The notes beneath the pieces are model-generated. The model ran no database searches, had not been told where the DNA came from, and saw nothing but the letters and a program-made list of their open reading frames with translations. A DNA stretch of 64,000 nt from positions 310,001 through 374,000 of the forward strand of contig NZ_JARGET010000005.1 of NCBI RefSeq assembly GCF_029210485.1, read 5' to 3'. The stretch comes from Hoeflea sp. YIM 152468. Its GTDB lineage: Bacteria > Pseudomonadota > Alphaproteobacteria > Rhizobiales > Rhizobiaceae. The translations under genes and the position numbers were made by a program. Positions 36,525-44,992 of the stretch are shown in pieces. How positions within the stretch are numbered: position 1 is the stretch's first letter; the number at the start of each line of letters is the position of its first letter.

Positions 36525-37411
36525 GGCACGATTGGACGGCCATCATGGACCGTGTCTGAATCGGCATATCCGTAAGCAAAATCGCTGCCGGGCAGGAATG
36601 GAAAACCCTGAAAATTGAATCCGTTGGCGAACTTGGCTGAACAGGCTTCATATGACTTGTCACAGCCGGCGGAGACGTGCATCCGGTCGCCCGGCGCGGG
36701 CAACCGCGCCAGCGGCGTCCACAGCCCAAGCCGCGCACCGGCGGCCTCGACCGCGTGGCTGGAGATGTCGAACGACACGCCTGACAGCAAACCCGACGTG
36801 AAGCGGAGGTGGCCGTTGTCGAACCAGGCTGCCGGCCTGTCCTCAACACCGCTGACAATCAGCGTCATCTCATCGATGACTTCGACAAGGGTGCCGGTCA
36901 GCCTGAATGGTGGGGCTGAAAAATCCTTGCCACAGCGTCCGTCGCCCAAATCAGCATCGCACCGCCGCCCGTACAGCCGACCATGCGGCTGGTCGAGCCG
37001 AGCCGCCAGACTGCGCAGCTCGGCGCTGAACGCCGGTCCGGCAGCACGCACCTCCCCCAGTTCCCGGGTCGACAACAAGGCGTGATCGGAGGGCGTTTGC
37101 CAATTGACCAGAAAGGTCTCGACCCGGGCACCATCATAGCGCCCCAGCGCCAGGTCGTCGCTGCTGATCGCCGCATCGGAGAAGGCCCCGGCCACACTGG
37201 CGGCGTCGGCCTCGAGCCCCAGCCCGGTTTCCACCTCGCTGGCGCGAAACCCGGTGGCGGCGGAAAACACCGTTCCATCGAATTCGAGCGTGTGGTCATG
37301 CTCGGTAAAACCCAGCACCAGGCCATCGGTCCGGGTCAGCCGCCAGGCATGGCAGATCGTCGTCGATGTCTGGGCCAGATGGGCGCTCAAGGTTTGGGAA
37401 ATCTCCCTCAT
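36521..37411 (-). CDS. GTA g13: tail hub protein (DUF2163)
   Basis: A 296-residue homologue of the GTA gp13 hub (phage BR0599/DUF2163 family). It begins with HLAQTSTTICHAWRLTRTDG and shows the conserved ARLDQPHGRLYGRRCDADLGDGRC, whose cysteines may bind an iron-sulfur cluster as proposed for such hub proteins. Its C-terminal part has the conserved HVSAGCDKSYEACSAKFAN. It overlaps g12 by four bases. Confidence 0.9.
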   Translation of the reverse strand: MREISQTLSAHLAQTSTTICHAWRLTRTDGLVLGFTEHDHTLEFDGTVFSAATGFRASEVETGLGLEADAASVAGAFSDAAISSDDLALGRYDGARVETFLVNWQTPSDHALLSTRELGEVRAAGPAFSAELRSLAARLDQPHGRLYGRRCDADLGDGRCGKDFSAPPFRLTGTLVEVIDEMTLIVSGVEDRPAAWFDNGHLRFTSGLLSGVSFDISSHAVEAAGARLGLWTPLARLPAPGDRMHVSAGCDKSYEACSAKFANGFNFQGFPFLPGSDFAYGYADSDTVHDGRPIVP

Positions 37412-38049
37412 GGCTTGATCTCCAGCAATGGCACATTCGGCACCGACCCCGCCTTGAAGGCCGCCAGGCTGATTTCGATGCGGTCGGTGTCAAAGCGCAC
37501 CGGAATGTCGAATTCATAGCCAGCCGTCACCACCCCCCCGGGCGCAGGAACAACTGCCGCCGCAATCGTCACCAGCCCGGCAGTGTGATCGACCGCGTAA
37601 TCGCCCGGGTCCAAAACCAGGCCGTCAATTGCCAGCACGACGCTGCCCTCACCGGGTTTTTCAATCCGGCGAACAGTCGCCCCGCCGGCGTCAGCATAGG
37701 TCTTGCTGAGGTCAAACTGGGCCTGGATCCCGTCGCCGGTCCCAATCTGCTGGTCGATGGCTGTAACCGCCTGTCCCGGCGGGCAGGAAGCGTGATCGAC
37801 CGGATCGCGGAACCGGAACCCGTAGAGCTGGCCGCGCCGCGCTTCGAAAAACGCGGTCAGTTCGTACAGATCCCCGAGACTGCGCAAACCGGTGCCCACG
37901 TCATAGCGCCGCCGCGCATCGGCCCAGCGCGCATTGCGGGTTTCGCCACCATTCGACAGCGCCACGATATCGGTGCGCCGGCCCGGCCCGCCGCTGGCGC
38001 TGAGCGACAGACGCAGCGGAAAGCGGACCTCATGAAAGCCGTTGGTCAT
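37408..38049 (-). CDS. GTA g12: distal tail protein (DUF2460)
   Basis: A 213-residue homologue of GTA gp12 (TIGR02217/DUF2460), the distal tail protein joining tube and hub. The opening GFHEVRFPLRLSLSASGGPGRRT is the family signature, followed by the conserved LYGFRFRDPVDH block. The start at 38049 (ATG) is preferred over the GTG at 38058 because AAAGGTGA lies five bases upstream of the ATG. It overlaps g13 by four bases. Confidence 0.9.
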   Translation of the reverse strand: MTNGFHEVRFPLRLSLSASGGPGRRTDIVALSNGGETRNARWADARRRYDVGTGLRSLGDLYELTAFFEARRGQLYGFRFRDPVDHASCPPGQAVTAIDQQIGTGDGIQAQFDLSKTYADAGGATVRRIEKPGEGSVVLAIDGLVLDPGDYAVDHTAGLVTIAAAVVPAPGGVVTAGYEFDIPVRFDTDRIEISLAAFKAGSVPNVPLLEIKP

Positions 38050-38063
38050 CACGTTCACCTTTG

Positions 38064-38648
38064 CTACAAGCCACGCCGGCCACGGCCAACGGCGCGGGCC
38101 AGCATGGCCGTCACCTGCGCCTCGGATTTTGAAAAGCTTGCCGCATCGGGCGTCGTCACGTTGAAGGTCACCTGGACCGCCGGCGCCGCATTGTCCGCGG
38201 CAACACCCAGCCGCCCGTCGGACCCACGCTGCAGCGGCAGGATTGCTTCCGCACCCGCTTCGCCCATCAGCCCGACATCGCCACCCTGGATTGGAAAATA
38301 CGAAGGCCCGCCGACCACGCCGCCATCAGCAAATTGCGTCAGACGGCCGGGCACGCCGCCATTGGCAAAGGGCAGCAGCCGGCCCAGATTTGCCGACAGG
38401 CCGGCAATCGAGCTGCTTATCAACTGGTCGAGCGGCTTCATCCCCGCATCTAGCGCAATGCCGACCATGCGCGCGCCCAGTGTGCGCAACACATCATCGA
38501 GCTTGCGGCCGTCCACGGTCGCCGATTTCAACGCACCCGACAGCGCGCCGCCAAAGGCATCAGCCTTTTGTCTGAGCTCATAAAGCGCCTGATCAGCGCC
38601 GTTGAGATTCAGATCGACATCAACCTCGAAGTTCGGCTCATCGGTCAT
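38064..38648 (-). CDS. GTA g11: short tape measure protein
   Basis: A 194-residue homologue of GTA gp11, the short tape measure that fits the short GTA tail. It has a coiled N-terminal half (DQALYELRQKADAFGGAL and an amphipathic helix) and a glycine-rich middle (FANGGVPGRLTQFADGGVVGG and GGDVGLMGEAGAEAILPL), which is common in tape measure proteins. The short length fits a short tail. It overlaps the next gene (g10.1) by 11 bp. Confidence 0.88.
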   Translation of the reverse strand: MTDEPNFEVDVDLNLNGADQALYELRQKADAFGGALSGALKSATVDGRKLDDVLRTLGARMVGIALDAGMKPLDQLISSSIAGLSANLGRLLPFANGGVPGRLTQFADGGVVGGPSYFPIQGGDVGLMGEAGAEAILPLQRGSDGRLGVAADNAAPAVQVTFNVTTPDAASFSKSEAQVTAMLARAVGRGRRGL

Positions 38649-38865
38649 CGGTTTTGTCCTTTGCAGATCGGGTGTCGGGAAACAGCGCCATCAGCGCCTC
38701 CAGCCCTTGCCGATTGGTGAGAGTTGGCGCCTCGGCTGCGCCCGTCAGCGCGCTGAGTTCGGGCACACTCAACCGCCAGAACTGGTCGGGAGGCAGCCGC
38801 AGGCGGCCAAGGCCGAAACGGATCACGGACGCCCAGGGGAACAACGTCCGGTCCGGCTCCGTCAC
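38638..38865 (-). CDS. GTA g10.1: tail assembly chaperone
   Basis: A 75-residue protein of the Phage_TAC type (PF09550-like by position and pattern: FGLGRLRLPPDQFWRLSVPEL). It sits between the g10 gene and the tape measure gene, the place of tail assembly chaperones that load the tape measure protein. It overlaps both neighbours by 4 and 11 bp. Confidence 0.85.
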   Translation of the reverse strand: MTEPDRTLFPWASVIRFGLGRLRLPPDQFWRLSVPELSALTGAAEAPTLTNRQGLEALMALFPDTRSAKDKTDDR

Positions 38866-39275
38866 CTTATTGCCGCCTGCGGCCCGGGAGGGTTTTGCCG
38901 GTCGTCGGCAACCGGCTCCTCCCGATCTGATGCTGTGAGTGCAGTCGCGCCGGCGGGCTCGCCGTCAAAACTCGCCCACAGCAGTTCGGTGGCAATCCGG
39001 GCGAAGCCACTCACCCCGCCCTCGGTCGACATCTGGGCCACATCCTCGTCGCTGAGCCGGTTTCCCGCGCCGCGCAATCCGGCGCCAACGATGCGGATGA
39101 TGTCGCTGGCCGAAAGCCGGCCTGCCGCGAACCGGCCCGCCAGATCGGCAAGGTTATCGACACCAAAGCCACTTTCCAGCTCGGCCAGTGCGCCAAGCGT
39201 CAGGCACAACAGTCGGGTCTCGCCATCGAAGATCGCCGCGATTTCGCCGCGATGGCGATTGGGGTGAACAGGCAT
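38862..39275 (-). CDS. GTA g10: tail protein/chaperone family
   Basis: A 137-residue homologue of GTA gp10. The visible core is HRGEIAAIFDGETRLLCLTLGALAELESGFG followed by DLAGRFAAGRLSASDIIRIVGAGLRGAG, the PF11836-type pattern. In RcGTA this protein is linked to tail assembly. The start at 39275 is preferred (GAGG five bases upstream), leaving 7 bp to g9; a start at 39296 would overlap g9. Confidence 0.85.
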   Translation of the reverse strand: MPVHPNRHRGEIAAIFDGETRLLCLTLGALAELESGFGVDNLADLAGRFAAGRLSASDIIRIVGAGLRGAGNRLSDEDVAQMSTEGGVSGFARIATELLWASFDGEPAGATALTASDREEPVADDRQNPPGPQAAIR

Positions 39276-39282
39276 GGCCGCC

Positions 39283-39690
39283 TCACGCCGCGGCAAAGCT
39301 GAGCGCGCCAGCCGATTCCAGCGCGATCTCGAAGGTCATCTCGCCATCGTGACGTCCGGAATATTCGAGTGCTGTGATCTGGAACGGCCCGGTGACGGTG
39401 CCAAAATCCGGGATCGCCACCTGCCAGGCGCGGATCTCGGTGGCAAAGAACACGCTTCGTGTCAGCGCGTCGCTGATCTGATCCTTGAACAGCCCGCCGC
39501 CCGACAGCGACGCCCGCTGCATCCCGGCGCCGCCGAGCAATTCGCGCCAGCGCCCGGCGGATTCGGCGTCGGTGATGTCAACGGCCTGCGCGTTGAAGGC
39601 CAGCCGCCGGACACGCAAGCCGGCGATGGTGACGAAATTCCCGCCATCATCGATCTTGATGAGCAGGTCCTTGCCTTTCTGGGCGGTCAT
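39283..39690 (-). CDS. GTA g9: major tail tube protein
   Basis: A 135-residue tail tube protein of the TP901-1/GTA gp9 type. It has beta-rich sequence with VDITDAESAGRWRELLGGAG, a family hallmark, and GPFQITALEYSGRHDGEMTFEIALESAG at the C-terminus. In RcGTA it polymerises into hexameric rings around the tape measure. It lies 49 bp after g8. Confidence 0.92.
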   Translation of the reverse strand: MTAQKGKDLLIKIDDGGNFVTIAGLRVRRLAFNAQAVDITDAESAGRWRELLGGAGMQRASLSGGGLFKDQISDALTRSVFFATEIRAWQVAIPDFGTVTGPFQITALEYSGRHDGEMTFEIALESAGALSFAAA

Positions 39691-39739
39691 CGAAATGTCC
39701 TTTCCATCTGCTGGTGTGGATTATCGGCGCGCCGCGCGA

Positions 39740-40138
39740 TCACGGCTCGGTCACCGCGCGAAACCGCAGCTGCGCCAGATGCAGCCCGGTCTTGGGCGCC
39801 CGGCGGCTGACGGTTCTTTCGTGGCGGAGATTGATCAGCACCGCGCCCTCGAGCGACAGAGCGGCGTCATGCAGAGCGGCGCGCACCGCAGCGGCCAATT
39901 CGACCGCCTGTTTGCGGCCGTTCTGCTTGCTCCAGGCCTCGATCTGAAAGCGATGTTCGCTGGCATCCTCGTCACCACTGGAAAAATCTCTGGTCGTCAT
40001 CTCGCCCAGCACCAGATAAGGCGGCTCGGCGCGGCTGATCAGCCGGTCGAATATCCGCCCGGCGCCGATGATCGCAATCACATCCGGGTCAGAGCCCAGA
40101 TGCGCGACCACCGCTTTCTGCAAGGCATTGGCGCTCAT
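39740..40138 (-). CDS. GTA g8: tail terminator (DUF3168)
   Basis: A 132-residue protein of the DUF3168 family, homologous to GTA gp8, the tail terminator at the neck. The N-terminal helix ANALQKAVVAHLGSDP and the strand PYLVLGEMTTRDFSS are typical. The start at 40138 overlaps the g7 stop (ATGA). Confidence 0.87.
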   Translation of the reverse strand: MSANALQKAVVAHLGSDPDVIAIIGAGRIFDRLISRAEPPYLVLGEMTTRDFSSGDEDASEHRFQIEAWSKQNGRKQAVELAAAVRAALHDAALSLEGAVLINLRHERTVSRRAPKTGLHLAQLRFRAVTEP

Positions 40139-40473
40139 GGCAGGCTCTCCTCGCATTCGCAGACCAGATAGCGCCGGGTCTCGTCCGGATCACGCGACGC
40201 GCGGATTTCCAGAGTGCGGCCGCGATGGACAAAGCGCATGGCGTGCCGCACATCGTCGCGATAGCGGATGGTGACGCGATGGATGACCGGCGCCATCGCT
40301 GCACCTGCGGTCTCACGCGAGCCGGCGCGCAGCGGTTCAATCCGCCCCCACAGGGTGGCAACAGGCTCCCAGTTCCCGGTCACGCCGCCCTGACCGTCGG
40401 TCAGCTGCGCAGGCGCTTCGAGCAGCAGCCGGGCGCTCAGACAGCCGGCATCGACAAACAACGCCGCCATCAC
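40135..40473 (-). CDS. GTA g7: head closure/stopper protein
   Basis: A 112-residue head-tail joining protein (phage head closure family), homologous to GTA gp7. The pattern GGVTGNWEPVATLWGRIEPL with HRVTIRYRDDVRHAMRFVHRGRTLEI is characteristic. The start is GTG at 40473, or the adjacent ATG at 40470; both overlap the g6 stop. Confidence 0.87.
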   Translation of the reverse strand: MMAALFVDAGCLSARLLLEAPAQLTDGQGGVTGNWEPVATLWGRIEPLRAGSRETAGAAMAPVIHRVTIRYRDDVRHAMRFVHRGRTLEIRASRDPDETRRYLVCECEESLP

Positions 40474-41036
40474 AACGCCCGCCTTTGCCAGGGACCGATC
40501 AGTCGGTCGTAGCCCGCCGGAATGGAAGCCGGTTGCATGTCCGCGGTCACAGCGCCGCGGAATTCATAAAGATGCGCAGAATGGATCAAAATCGCCCGCT
40601 TCAGTTCAGGCGGCACTTCGGCTGCAGTGTTGAAACCGGCGGTAAACTCGATCTCGATACCGTTGATCGGCTGGCTCGGACGTGTCCGGTCCCGCACCAC
40701 CAGCCGCGCCGGATGCGCCGTGCCGTCGAGCAGCAGGCCGGAGAGGTCGAGGTTTTGCTCCACGCCATCGGCGTCATAAAGCAGAATCGCATCAACGGTT
40801 TGCACCGGCGTTCTCATCAAGGGAATCACCTCGCTGCGTGGCCAGTCATCAAGCACCAGGCGAAAGCTCTGGCTCATCAAGGCCATGCCGGTGGCTGCTT
40901 CGAGATGGGCGCGAGCCACCCGGATCAGGCCTTCGAGCAGATCGTCTTCATCGCTCGCATCGATGCGCAGATGCGCTTTCACCTCGGCGAGCGTCACCGG
41001 TTCCGCCAGCGGCGGATCGGTCTGGATTAAGGTCAT
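40470..41036 (-). CDS. GTA g6: head-tail adaptor
   Basis: A 188-residue connector of the phage gp6/phiE125 gp8 type, homologous to GTA gp6. It starts with PVTLAEVKAHLRIDASDEDDLLEGLIRVARAHLEAATG, the classical N-terminal helices of connector proteins. It joins the portal to the stopper. An 86-bp gap with a palindromic repeat separates it from the capsid gene. Confidence 0.9.
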   Translation of the reverse strand: MTLIQTDPPLAEPVTLAEVKAHLRIDASDEDDLLEGLIRVARAHLEAATGMALMSQSFRLVLDDWPRSEVIPLMRTPVQTVDAILLYDADGVEQNLDLSGLLLDGTAHPARLVVRDRTRPSQPINGIEIEFTAGFNTAAEVPPELKRAILIHSAHLYEFRGAVTADMQPASIPAGYDRLIGPWQRRAL

Positions 41037-41071
41037 GGCAGTCTCCGGGATCAGGAAGCGTCTGGGGAAAA

Positions 41072-41099
41072 TCCCTCCCCCGGCTGACCGGGAGAGGGT
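41072..41099. repeat. Palindromic repeat between g5 and g6
   Basis: A GC-rich hairpin (CCCTCCCCCGG...CCGGGAGAGGG) lies in the short gap of the GTA cluster. It resembles the hairpin at 43150 and could act as an RNA processing site. Confidence 0.5.
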
Positions 41100-41122
41100 T
41101 GGCTCGGAAGGAACGCACTCCG

Positions 41123-42367
41123 TCAGGCGGCGAATTTCAGCAGCTTGATCGCCTCGAAATTCTGCACCCCGCCACCGACACGCTTGGTGGTGTAAAACAG
41201 CACAAAGGGCTTGGCCGAATAGGGATCGCGCAGGATGCGCACCCCGGTGCGGTCGACCACCAGATAGCCACGGCGGAAGTCACCGAAAGCGACCGAGGCA
41301 GCGTCGGCGGCGATGTCGGGCATATCCTCGGCCTCGACCACCGGGAAGCCCATCAGCGAGGCCTGCTGCCCCGCGCCGGCCGGTGGCATCCAGAGATAAT
41401 TGCCATCGGCATCCTTGAACTTGCGGATCTGGCTTTGGGTCTTGCGGTTCATCACAAACCGCCCGTTCTGACGATGTCCGGCCTTCAGCGCATAGATCAG
41501 TTCGACCAGCCGGTCCGACGGATCGACGCCAAACGCACCCGCGGCCCCGGTGGCAATATGGCCGAGATTGCCCCAGCTCCAGCTGGCGTCGGCAACGCTG
41601 GGGTAATCGAGGAAGCCGCGCGGCTTGTTGGCCCCGTCGCCCGCCACAAACGCCGCCCCCTCCTGCTCGGCAAAGGCGGCCTCGACTTCGGCGGCGATCC
41701 AGCCCTCGATGTCGAGCGCTGCGTCCTCGACCAGCGAAGCGGTGGCGGCCGGCATGGCGTAAAGCTCCATGGTCGGAAACTGCAGCTCGGCCAGTTGCGG
41801 CGCCGCCGTCTGCGGCCGTGCGTCGGTTTCGCCGACCCAGCCGGTGGCCATGCCGTCCAGGGCAAAGGGCTTTTTCAGCACTGCGCCGGAGACCTGCCGC
41901 ACCGTGGCAATCGAGCGGATCGGTGACAGCTCCGACAGTCGCCTGCCGATGTCACTGTCGAGCTCGTCGGGCACCAGGTAGCCGCCGTCGGCATCGCTGC
42001 CCGCCGACATCGCCTTCAGCTCCGCCTGGCGCAGCCCGGCCTCGTCGCCGCGCCGGACATAGGCGTCAAAGGCCTGGCGAACCGGGCTGGGCGCAGCGCC
42101 GTTGCCGCGCCCAAGGTCGGGACGGGCGCGTTTGACCAGCAGCGCATCAAGCGCACGTTTCTGCTCATCGAGAGCTGTATCGATGCGCGCCATCTTCTCG
42201 TCGGTGATCACATCAGCGCCGCCGCGCCGCTCGATCTCGGCCAGCCGCTCGTCATTGGATTGCTTGTAGTGCTCAAACGCGGACAGGAAGTCCTCGAAAG
42301 CGGCGGAAACATCAGCGTCGACGCTCTTGGTTTCCGGCGCAGGCTGGGTTTTGCAATGCGAAGTCAT
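41123..42367 (-). CDS. GTA g5: HK97-fold major capsid protein
   Basis: A 414-residue major capsid protein of the HK97 fold. Residues about 1-90 form a coiled scaffold-like delta domain (FEHYKQSNDERLAEIERRGG, DEQKRALDALLV), which the protease normally removes. The core follows, with MSAGSDADGGYLVPDELDSDI, the P-domain helices and GFPVVEAEDMPDIAADAASVAFGDFRRGYLVVDRTG. In RcGTA it builds the small oblate head. The start at 42367 has AAAGGA upstream. The frame is open for another 52 codons upstream, up to the TAG that ends g4, so protease and capsid are in one frame. Confidence 0.95.
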   Translation of the reverse strand: MTSHCKTQPAPETKSVDADVSAAFEDFLSAFEHYKQSNDERLAEIERRGGADVITDEKMARIDTALDEQKRALDALLVKRARPDLGRGNGAAPSPVRQAFDAYVRRGDEAGLRQAELKAMSAGSDADGGYLVPDELDSDIGRRLSELSPIRSIATVRQVSGAVLKKPFALDGMATGWVGETDARPQTAAPQLAELQFPTMELYAMPAATASLVEDAALDIEGWIAAEVEAAFAEQEGAAFVAGDGANKPRGFLDYPSVADASWSWGNLGHIATGAAGAFGVDPSDRLVELIYALKAGHRQNGRFVMNRKTQSQIRKFKDADGNYLWMPPAGAGQQASLMGFPVVEAEDMPDIAADAASVAFGDFRRGYLVVDRTGVRILRDPYSAKPFVLFYTTKRVGGGVQNFEAIKLLKFAA

Positions 42368-42529
42368 GGGATGTCCTTTCAACAGGGTGGGTTCGGTAGG
42401 CCGGGAACTGCAAGTCAGCGCACGGGTCAAAGTGCGCAGCTGCTGCTCCAGGCGTTTGAGATCCTCCGGGCCAGCGTCCTGCCTGTCCGAAAGCGCGCCG
42501 TAGCCACGGGCGATCAGCCCGCGCGCCTA
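42368..42529 (-). other. Single in-frame TAG between protease and capsid frames
   Basis: The protease stop is TAG (42527-42529). After it the same frame stays open for 53 codons into the capsid start at 42367, with no other stop. The text after TAG reads ARGLIARGYGALSDRQDAG and then KRLEQQLRTL, which looks like the usual helical C-terminus of HK97-type prohead proteases after LTRDAGLSRR. A G-to-T change of a GAG codon would explain the TAG. Readthrough would give a protease-capsid fusion. Confidence 0.7.
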
Positions 42530-43096
42530 GCGTCGGCTCAGCCCCGCATCCCGCGTGAGCCGGCGTTCAAGTTCGCGTACCGTCAGCACCGGGGCCAGAG
42601 GCAACTTTCCCGCTGCCTTGACGGCGGTCACCCGCGCGCCCGGCTGCATCGGAAACGTCACCACCGAGATCTCCCAGAGATCGGCGCTGAGGATTCGCCG
42701 CACTCCGGCCTTGGCCTCGTTGCGGGCGCGCAGCGTCTGGAATCCGATCGACAGCCCGTCGAGTGCGCCGGACTTCATCAGCGCATGGACTTCGCGGGCG
42801 CGAGCCACGCCGAGAGCCAGCTTGCCTTCCACATGCAGCCCGCGTTGATCCTCGCGGATCGACAGCCAGCGGCCAATCGGCTGATCCGGGTCGTGCTGGT
42901 AGAGCATGCGCACGTCACCGGCGCCGCGGCGCTTGAGCGAAGCGGCGAAGGCGCCGGGCTCGATCACGTCGCGCCCCAGGTCAACCGCGCCGAACAGGCT
43001 GGCATAGCCCGCAAAACTGCCGTCGCCGCTGACGTCCTCCAGTGCCAGATCGACGCGCTTGTGCTGCCGTCCGGATGCGCTCCAGTCGCTTGTCAT
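42527..43096 (-). CDS. GTA g4: prohead protease, C-terminus possibly truncated
   Basis: HK97-type prohead serine protease of 189 residues that matures the capsid. It has AGYASLFGAVDLGRDVIEPGAF at the start of the core, the catalytic histidine in LYQHDPDQPIGRW and serine in DGLSIGF, with the acidic partner in LWEISVVTFPMQPGA. The last helix LTVRELERRLTRDAGLSRR stops abruptly at a TAG. Homologous proteases usually continue with an Ala/Lys-rich helix. It may therefore be a short but active enzyme. The catalytic residues lie upstream of the stop. It is 117 bp from g3.5. Confidence 0.9.
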   Translation of the reverse strand: MTSDWSASGRQHKRVDLALEDVSGDGSFAGYASLFGAVDLGRDVIEPGAFAASLKRRGAGDVRMLYQHDPDQPIGRWLSIREDQRGLHVEGKLALGVARAREVHALMKSGALDGLSIGFQTLRARNEAKAGVRRILSADLWEISVVTFPMQPGARVTAVKAAGKLPLAPVLTVRELERRLTRDAGLSRR

Positions 43097-43149
43097 GGTT
43101 TTATCCTTGCTGTTCTTGAAGTCGATGTTGCCCCGTCAGGGCTTCTAAG

Positions 43150-43170
43150 CCCTCCCGCTTGAGGGGAGGC
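43150..43170. repeat. Palindromic repeat between g3.5 and g4
   Basis: CCTCCC (43151-43156) and GGGAGG (43164-43169) form a short stem in the gap upstream of g4, similar to the hairpin at 41072. Confidence 0.45.
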
Positions 43171-43213
43171 AGACCCTTCGCGGCCGCCCTGCCAAATCGA
43201 GAGGCCGTGAGAG

Positions 43214-43540
43214 CTAGTCTGGGATATCCTTCCCCCGCCCGGTCCTATCGGCAATCCGGGCCAGTGCGCCGAGCGCCCACCAGGCGCTCATGCTGGCGGC
43301 GGCCGATCCGGTCAGCAAGCTTTCGGAGGGTGACAGCATCCCCCTCACCCCCATCCATTGTCCCAGCGCCACACCAACCGGGCCACCAAACACCAGGCCG
43401 CACACGACACCGGCGATGGCGCGGGCCGCAGCCTCACGCACGCCCTTGGGCATCATGTAGACCAGCGAAACCAACGCTCCGGCCAAAGCGCCGGCAATGC
43501 GGGCGGCGGCCATTGCAGGATCGGGATCGATATTCGCCAT
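43214..43540 (-). CDS. GTA g3.5-position small membrane protein
   Basis: A 108-residue protein located between portal and protease, the position of g3.5. It has two Ala/Gly-rich hydrophobic stretches (IAGALAGALVSLVYMMP at about 13-29, and AIAGVVCGLVFGGPVGVALGQW at about 39-60). Small proteins of the DUF6107 type sit here in rhizobial GTA clusters as I recall. The start at 43540 is strongly favoured by GGAGGTGA just upstream. Function unknown. Confidence 0.65.
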   Translation of the reverse strand: MANIDPDPAMAAARIAGALAGALVSLVYMMPKGVREAAARAIAGVVCGLVFGGPVGVALGQWMGVRGMLSPSESLLTGSAAASMSAWWALGALARIADRTGRGKDIPD

Positions 43541-43607
43541 CGCGTCACCTCCGGCGGTCATCCCCGCCTCGCAGATTGATTCAACTGCTTGCGGTCTTGA
43601 ATCCGGT

Positions 43608-44786
43608 TCAGTCCGCAACACGCTGATATCCCACAGCTTCCCGCTTTTCCTCATCGGTCAGGAAATCAGCCGCACCGACCCGCGCCCACAGCCCGTCGCG
43701 TTCGGCAGAAAGCCCCGGCAGCCGGTCGGCGTCATAGTCGATCTTCAGCCCGGCGCCGTGGACTGGCTGCAGCCAGGCGGTCAGGGCTTGCGCCGTGCGG
43801 GCCACCAGCGGCAGCACGGTGAGGCGGCAGAAGGCCCGGTTGGCCTCCTGGTAATTGGCGTAGGTCAGGTCGCCGGGAATGCCCAGAAGCATCGGCGGCA
43901 CACCCAGCGCCAGGGCGATGTCGCGGGCCGCGCCGTTCCTCGCCTCGACGAAATCCATGTCGCGCGGCGTCAGTCCCATCGCCTTCCAGTCGAGCCCGCC
44001 TTCAAGCAGCATCGGCCGGCCGGCGCGGCGGGCGCCCTGATAGCCTTCTTCAAGCTCGGCTTTCAGCCGCTCATATTGCTCCGGTGTCAGATTGCCGCCG
44101 TCTTTCGGCTGATAGACCAGCGCGCCGGATGGCCGGGCGGAATTGTCCAGCAGCGCCTTGTTCCAGTTCATTGCCGCATTGTGCAGATCGAGCGCCATCA
44201 GCGCTGCCTCCAGCGGCGCGAAGCCCAAATGGTCATCGAGCGGATGAAACAGTTTCAGATGCAAGAGCCCCGGCCCGTCTTCCGGGCTCACACCGAAGCG
44301 CTGCCGCCGGCCGCCGGCCTGATGTTCATAGGCGGTGGGCCAGCCGTCCGGTCCGGTGATCACCCGCATCCGGTCCGGCCTGAGCAATTGCAGCCCGGCC
44401 ACTCTTCCACCGGCGTTGACCGGATTGATCCAGGCATTGCCCGAAAGCACAAGGTGGCCATAGAGCGTTTCAAAAAAGCCGGCGCCGGCGCCATTCGGGT
44501 CAGGCCGGCCCAGCAGATCCAGCACCGGATGCCGCTCCTGTTCGCGGCCGCCGTCAAACACCAGCCAGGGCACCGAGGCAGCCGCCTCGGCGATCATCCG
44601 CGTTGCCCTGTGCGCCACCGGATTGCGCATGAAGCCTTCCCGCGCAATGGCCGGGTAAGAGCGCCCGCTCCAGCTTGCGCCCGCGTCACCGGCCAGCGCC
44701 GCAATCGCGCCGGGCAGCCAGCTCTTGGCGGCAGGTGCGCGGTCTCGCGCCGCGCGGGTCCAGGGAAGCCGAAATCCAAATGCCAT
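43608..44786 (-). CDS. GTA g3: portal protein
   Basis: An HK97-type portal protein of 392 residues that forms the dodecameric DNA channel of the head. It shows NPVAHRATRMIAEAAASVPWLVF near residue 55, the conserved LLGRPDPNG(A) and GNAWINPVNAGG in the middle, and FVEARNGAARDIALALGVPPMLLGIPGDLTYANYQEANRAF near 300. It starts at 44786 with AAAGGG upstream. It has 206 bp of repeat-containing sequence upstream. Confidence 0.95.
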   Translation of the reverse strand: MAFGFRLPWTRAARDRAPAAKSWLPGAIAALAGDAGASWSGRSYPAIAREGFMRNPVAHRATRMIAEAAASVPWLVFDGGREQERHPVLDLLGRPDPNGAGAGFFETLYGHLVLSGNAWINPVNAGGRVAGLQLLRPDRMRVITGPDGWPTAYEHQAGGRRQRFGVSPEDGPGLLHLKLFHPLDDHLGFAPLEAALMALDLHNAAMNWNKALLDNSARPSGALVYQPKDGGNLTPEQYERLKAELEEGYQGARRAGRPMLLEGGLDWKAMGLTPRDMDFVEARNGAARDIALALGVPPMLLGIPGDLTYANYQEANRAFCRLTVLPLVARTAQALTAWLQPVHGAGLKIDYDADRLPGLSAERDGLWARVGAADFLTDEEKREAVGYQRVAD

Positions 44787-44856
44787 TGAGTTGCCCTTTC
44801 GGTGTCCGGAATCAAAAAACCGCCTCGGCTGCCCGGGCGGGGTGTGGGTATTTTCC

Positions 44857-44971
44857 CGTCTTCCCGGACTTGATCCGGGATCCAGCGACCCGGCCTCCGC
44901 CGGGTCAGAAGACTCTTATCAACCCAAGGACTTGGGCTGGCTGGATGCCGGATCGGGGTCCGGCATGACGG
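44857..44971. repeat. Large palindromic repeat element, copy A (between g2 and g3)
   Basis: An intergenic element built of a long interrupted outer stem (GATCCGGGATCCAGC at the left, GCTGGATGCCGGATC at the right) enclosing two smaller hairpins, GACCCGGC...GCCGGGTC and CCCAAG...CTTGGG. It could fold as a three-way junction. A related, right-truncated copy lies at 46627. Confidence 0.65.
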
Positions 44972-44992
44972 AATCATTGGATCGCGCCAACA

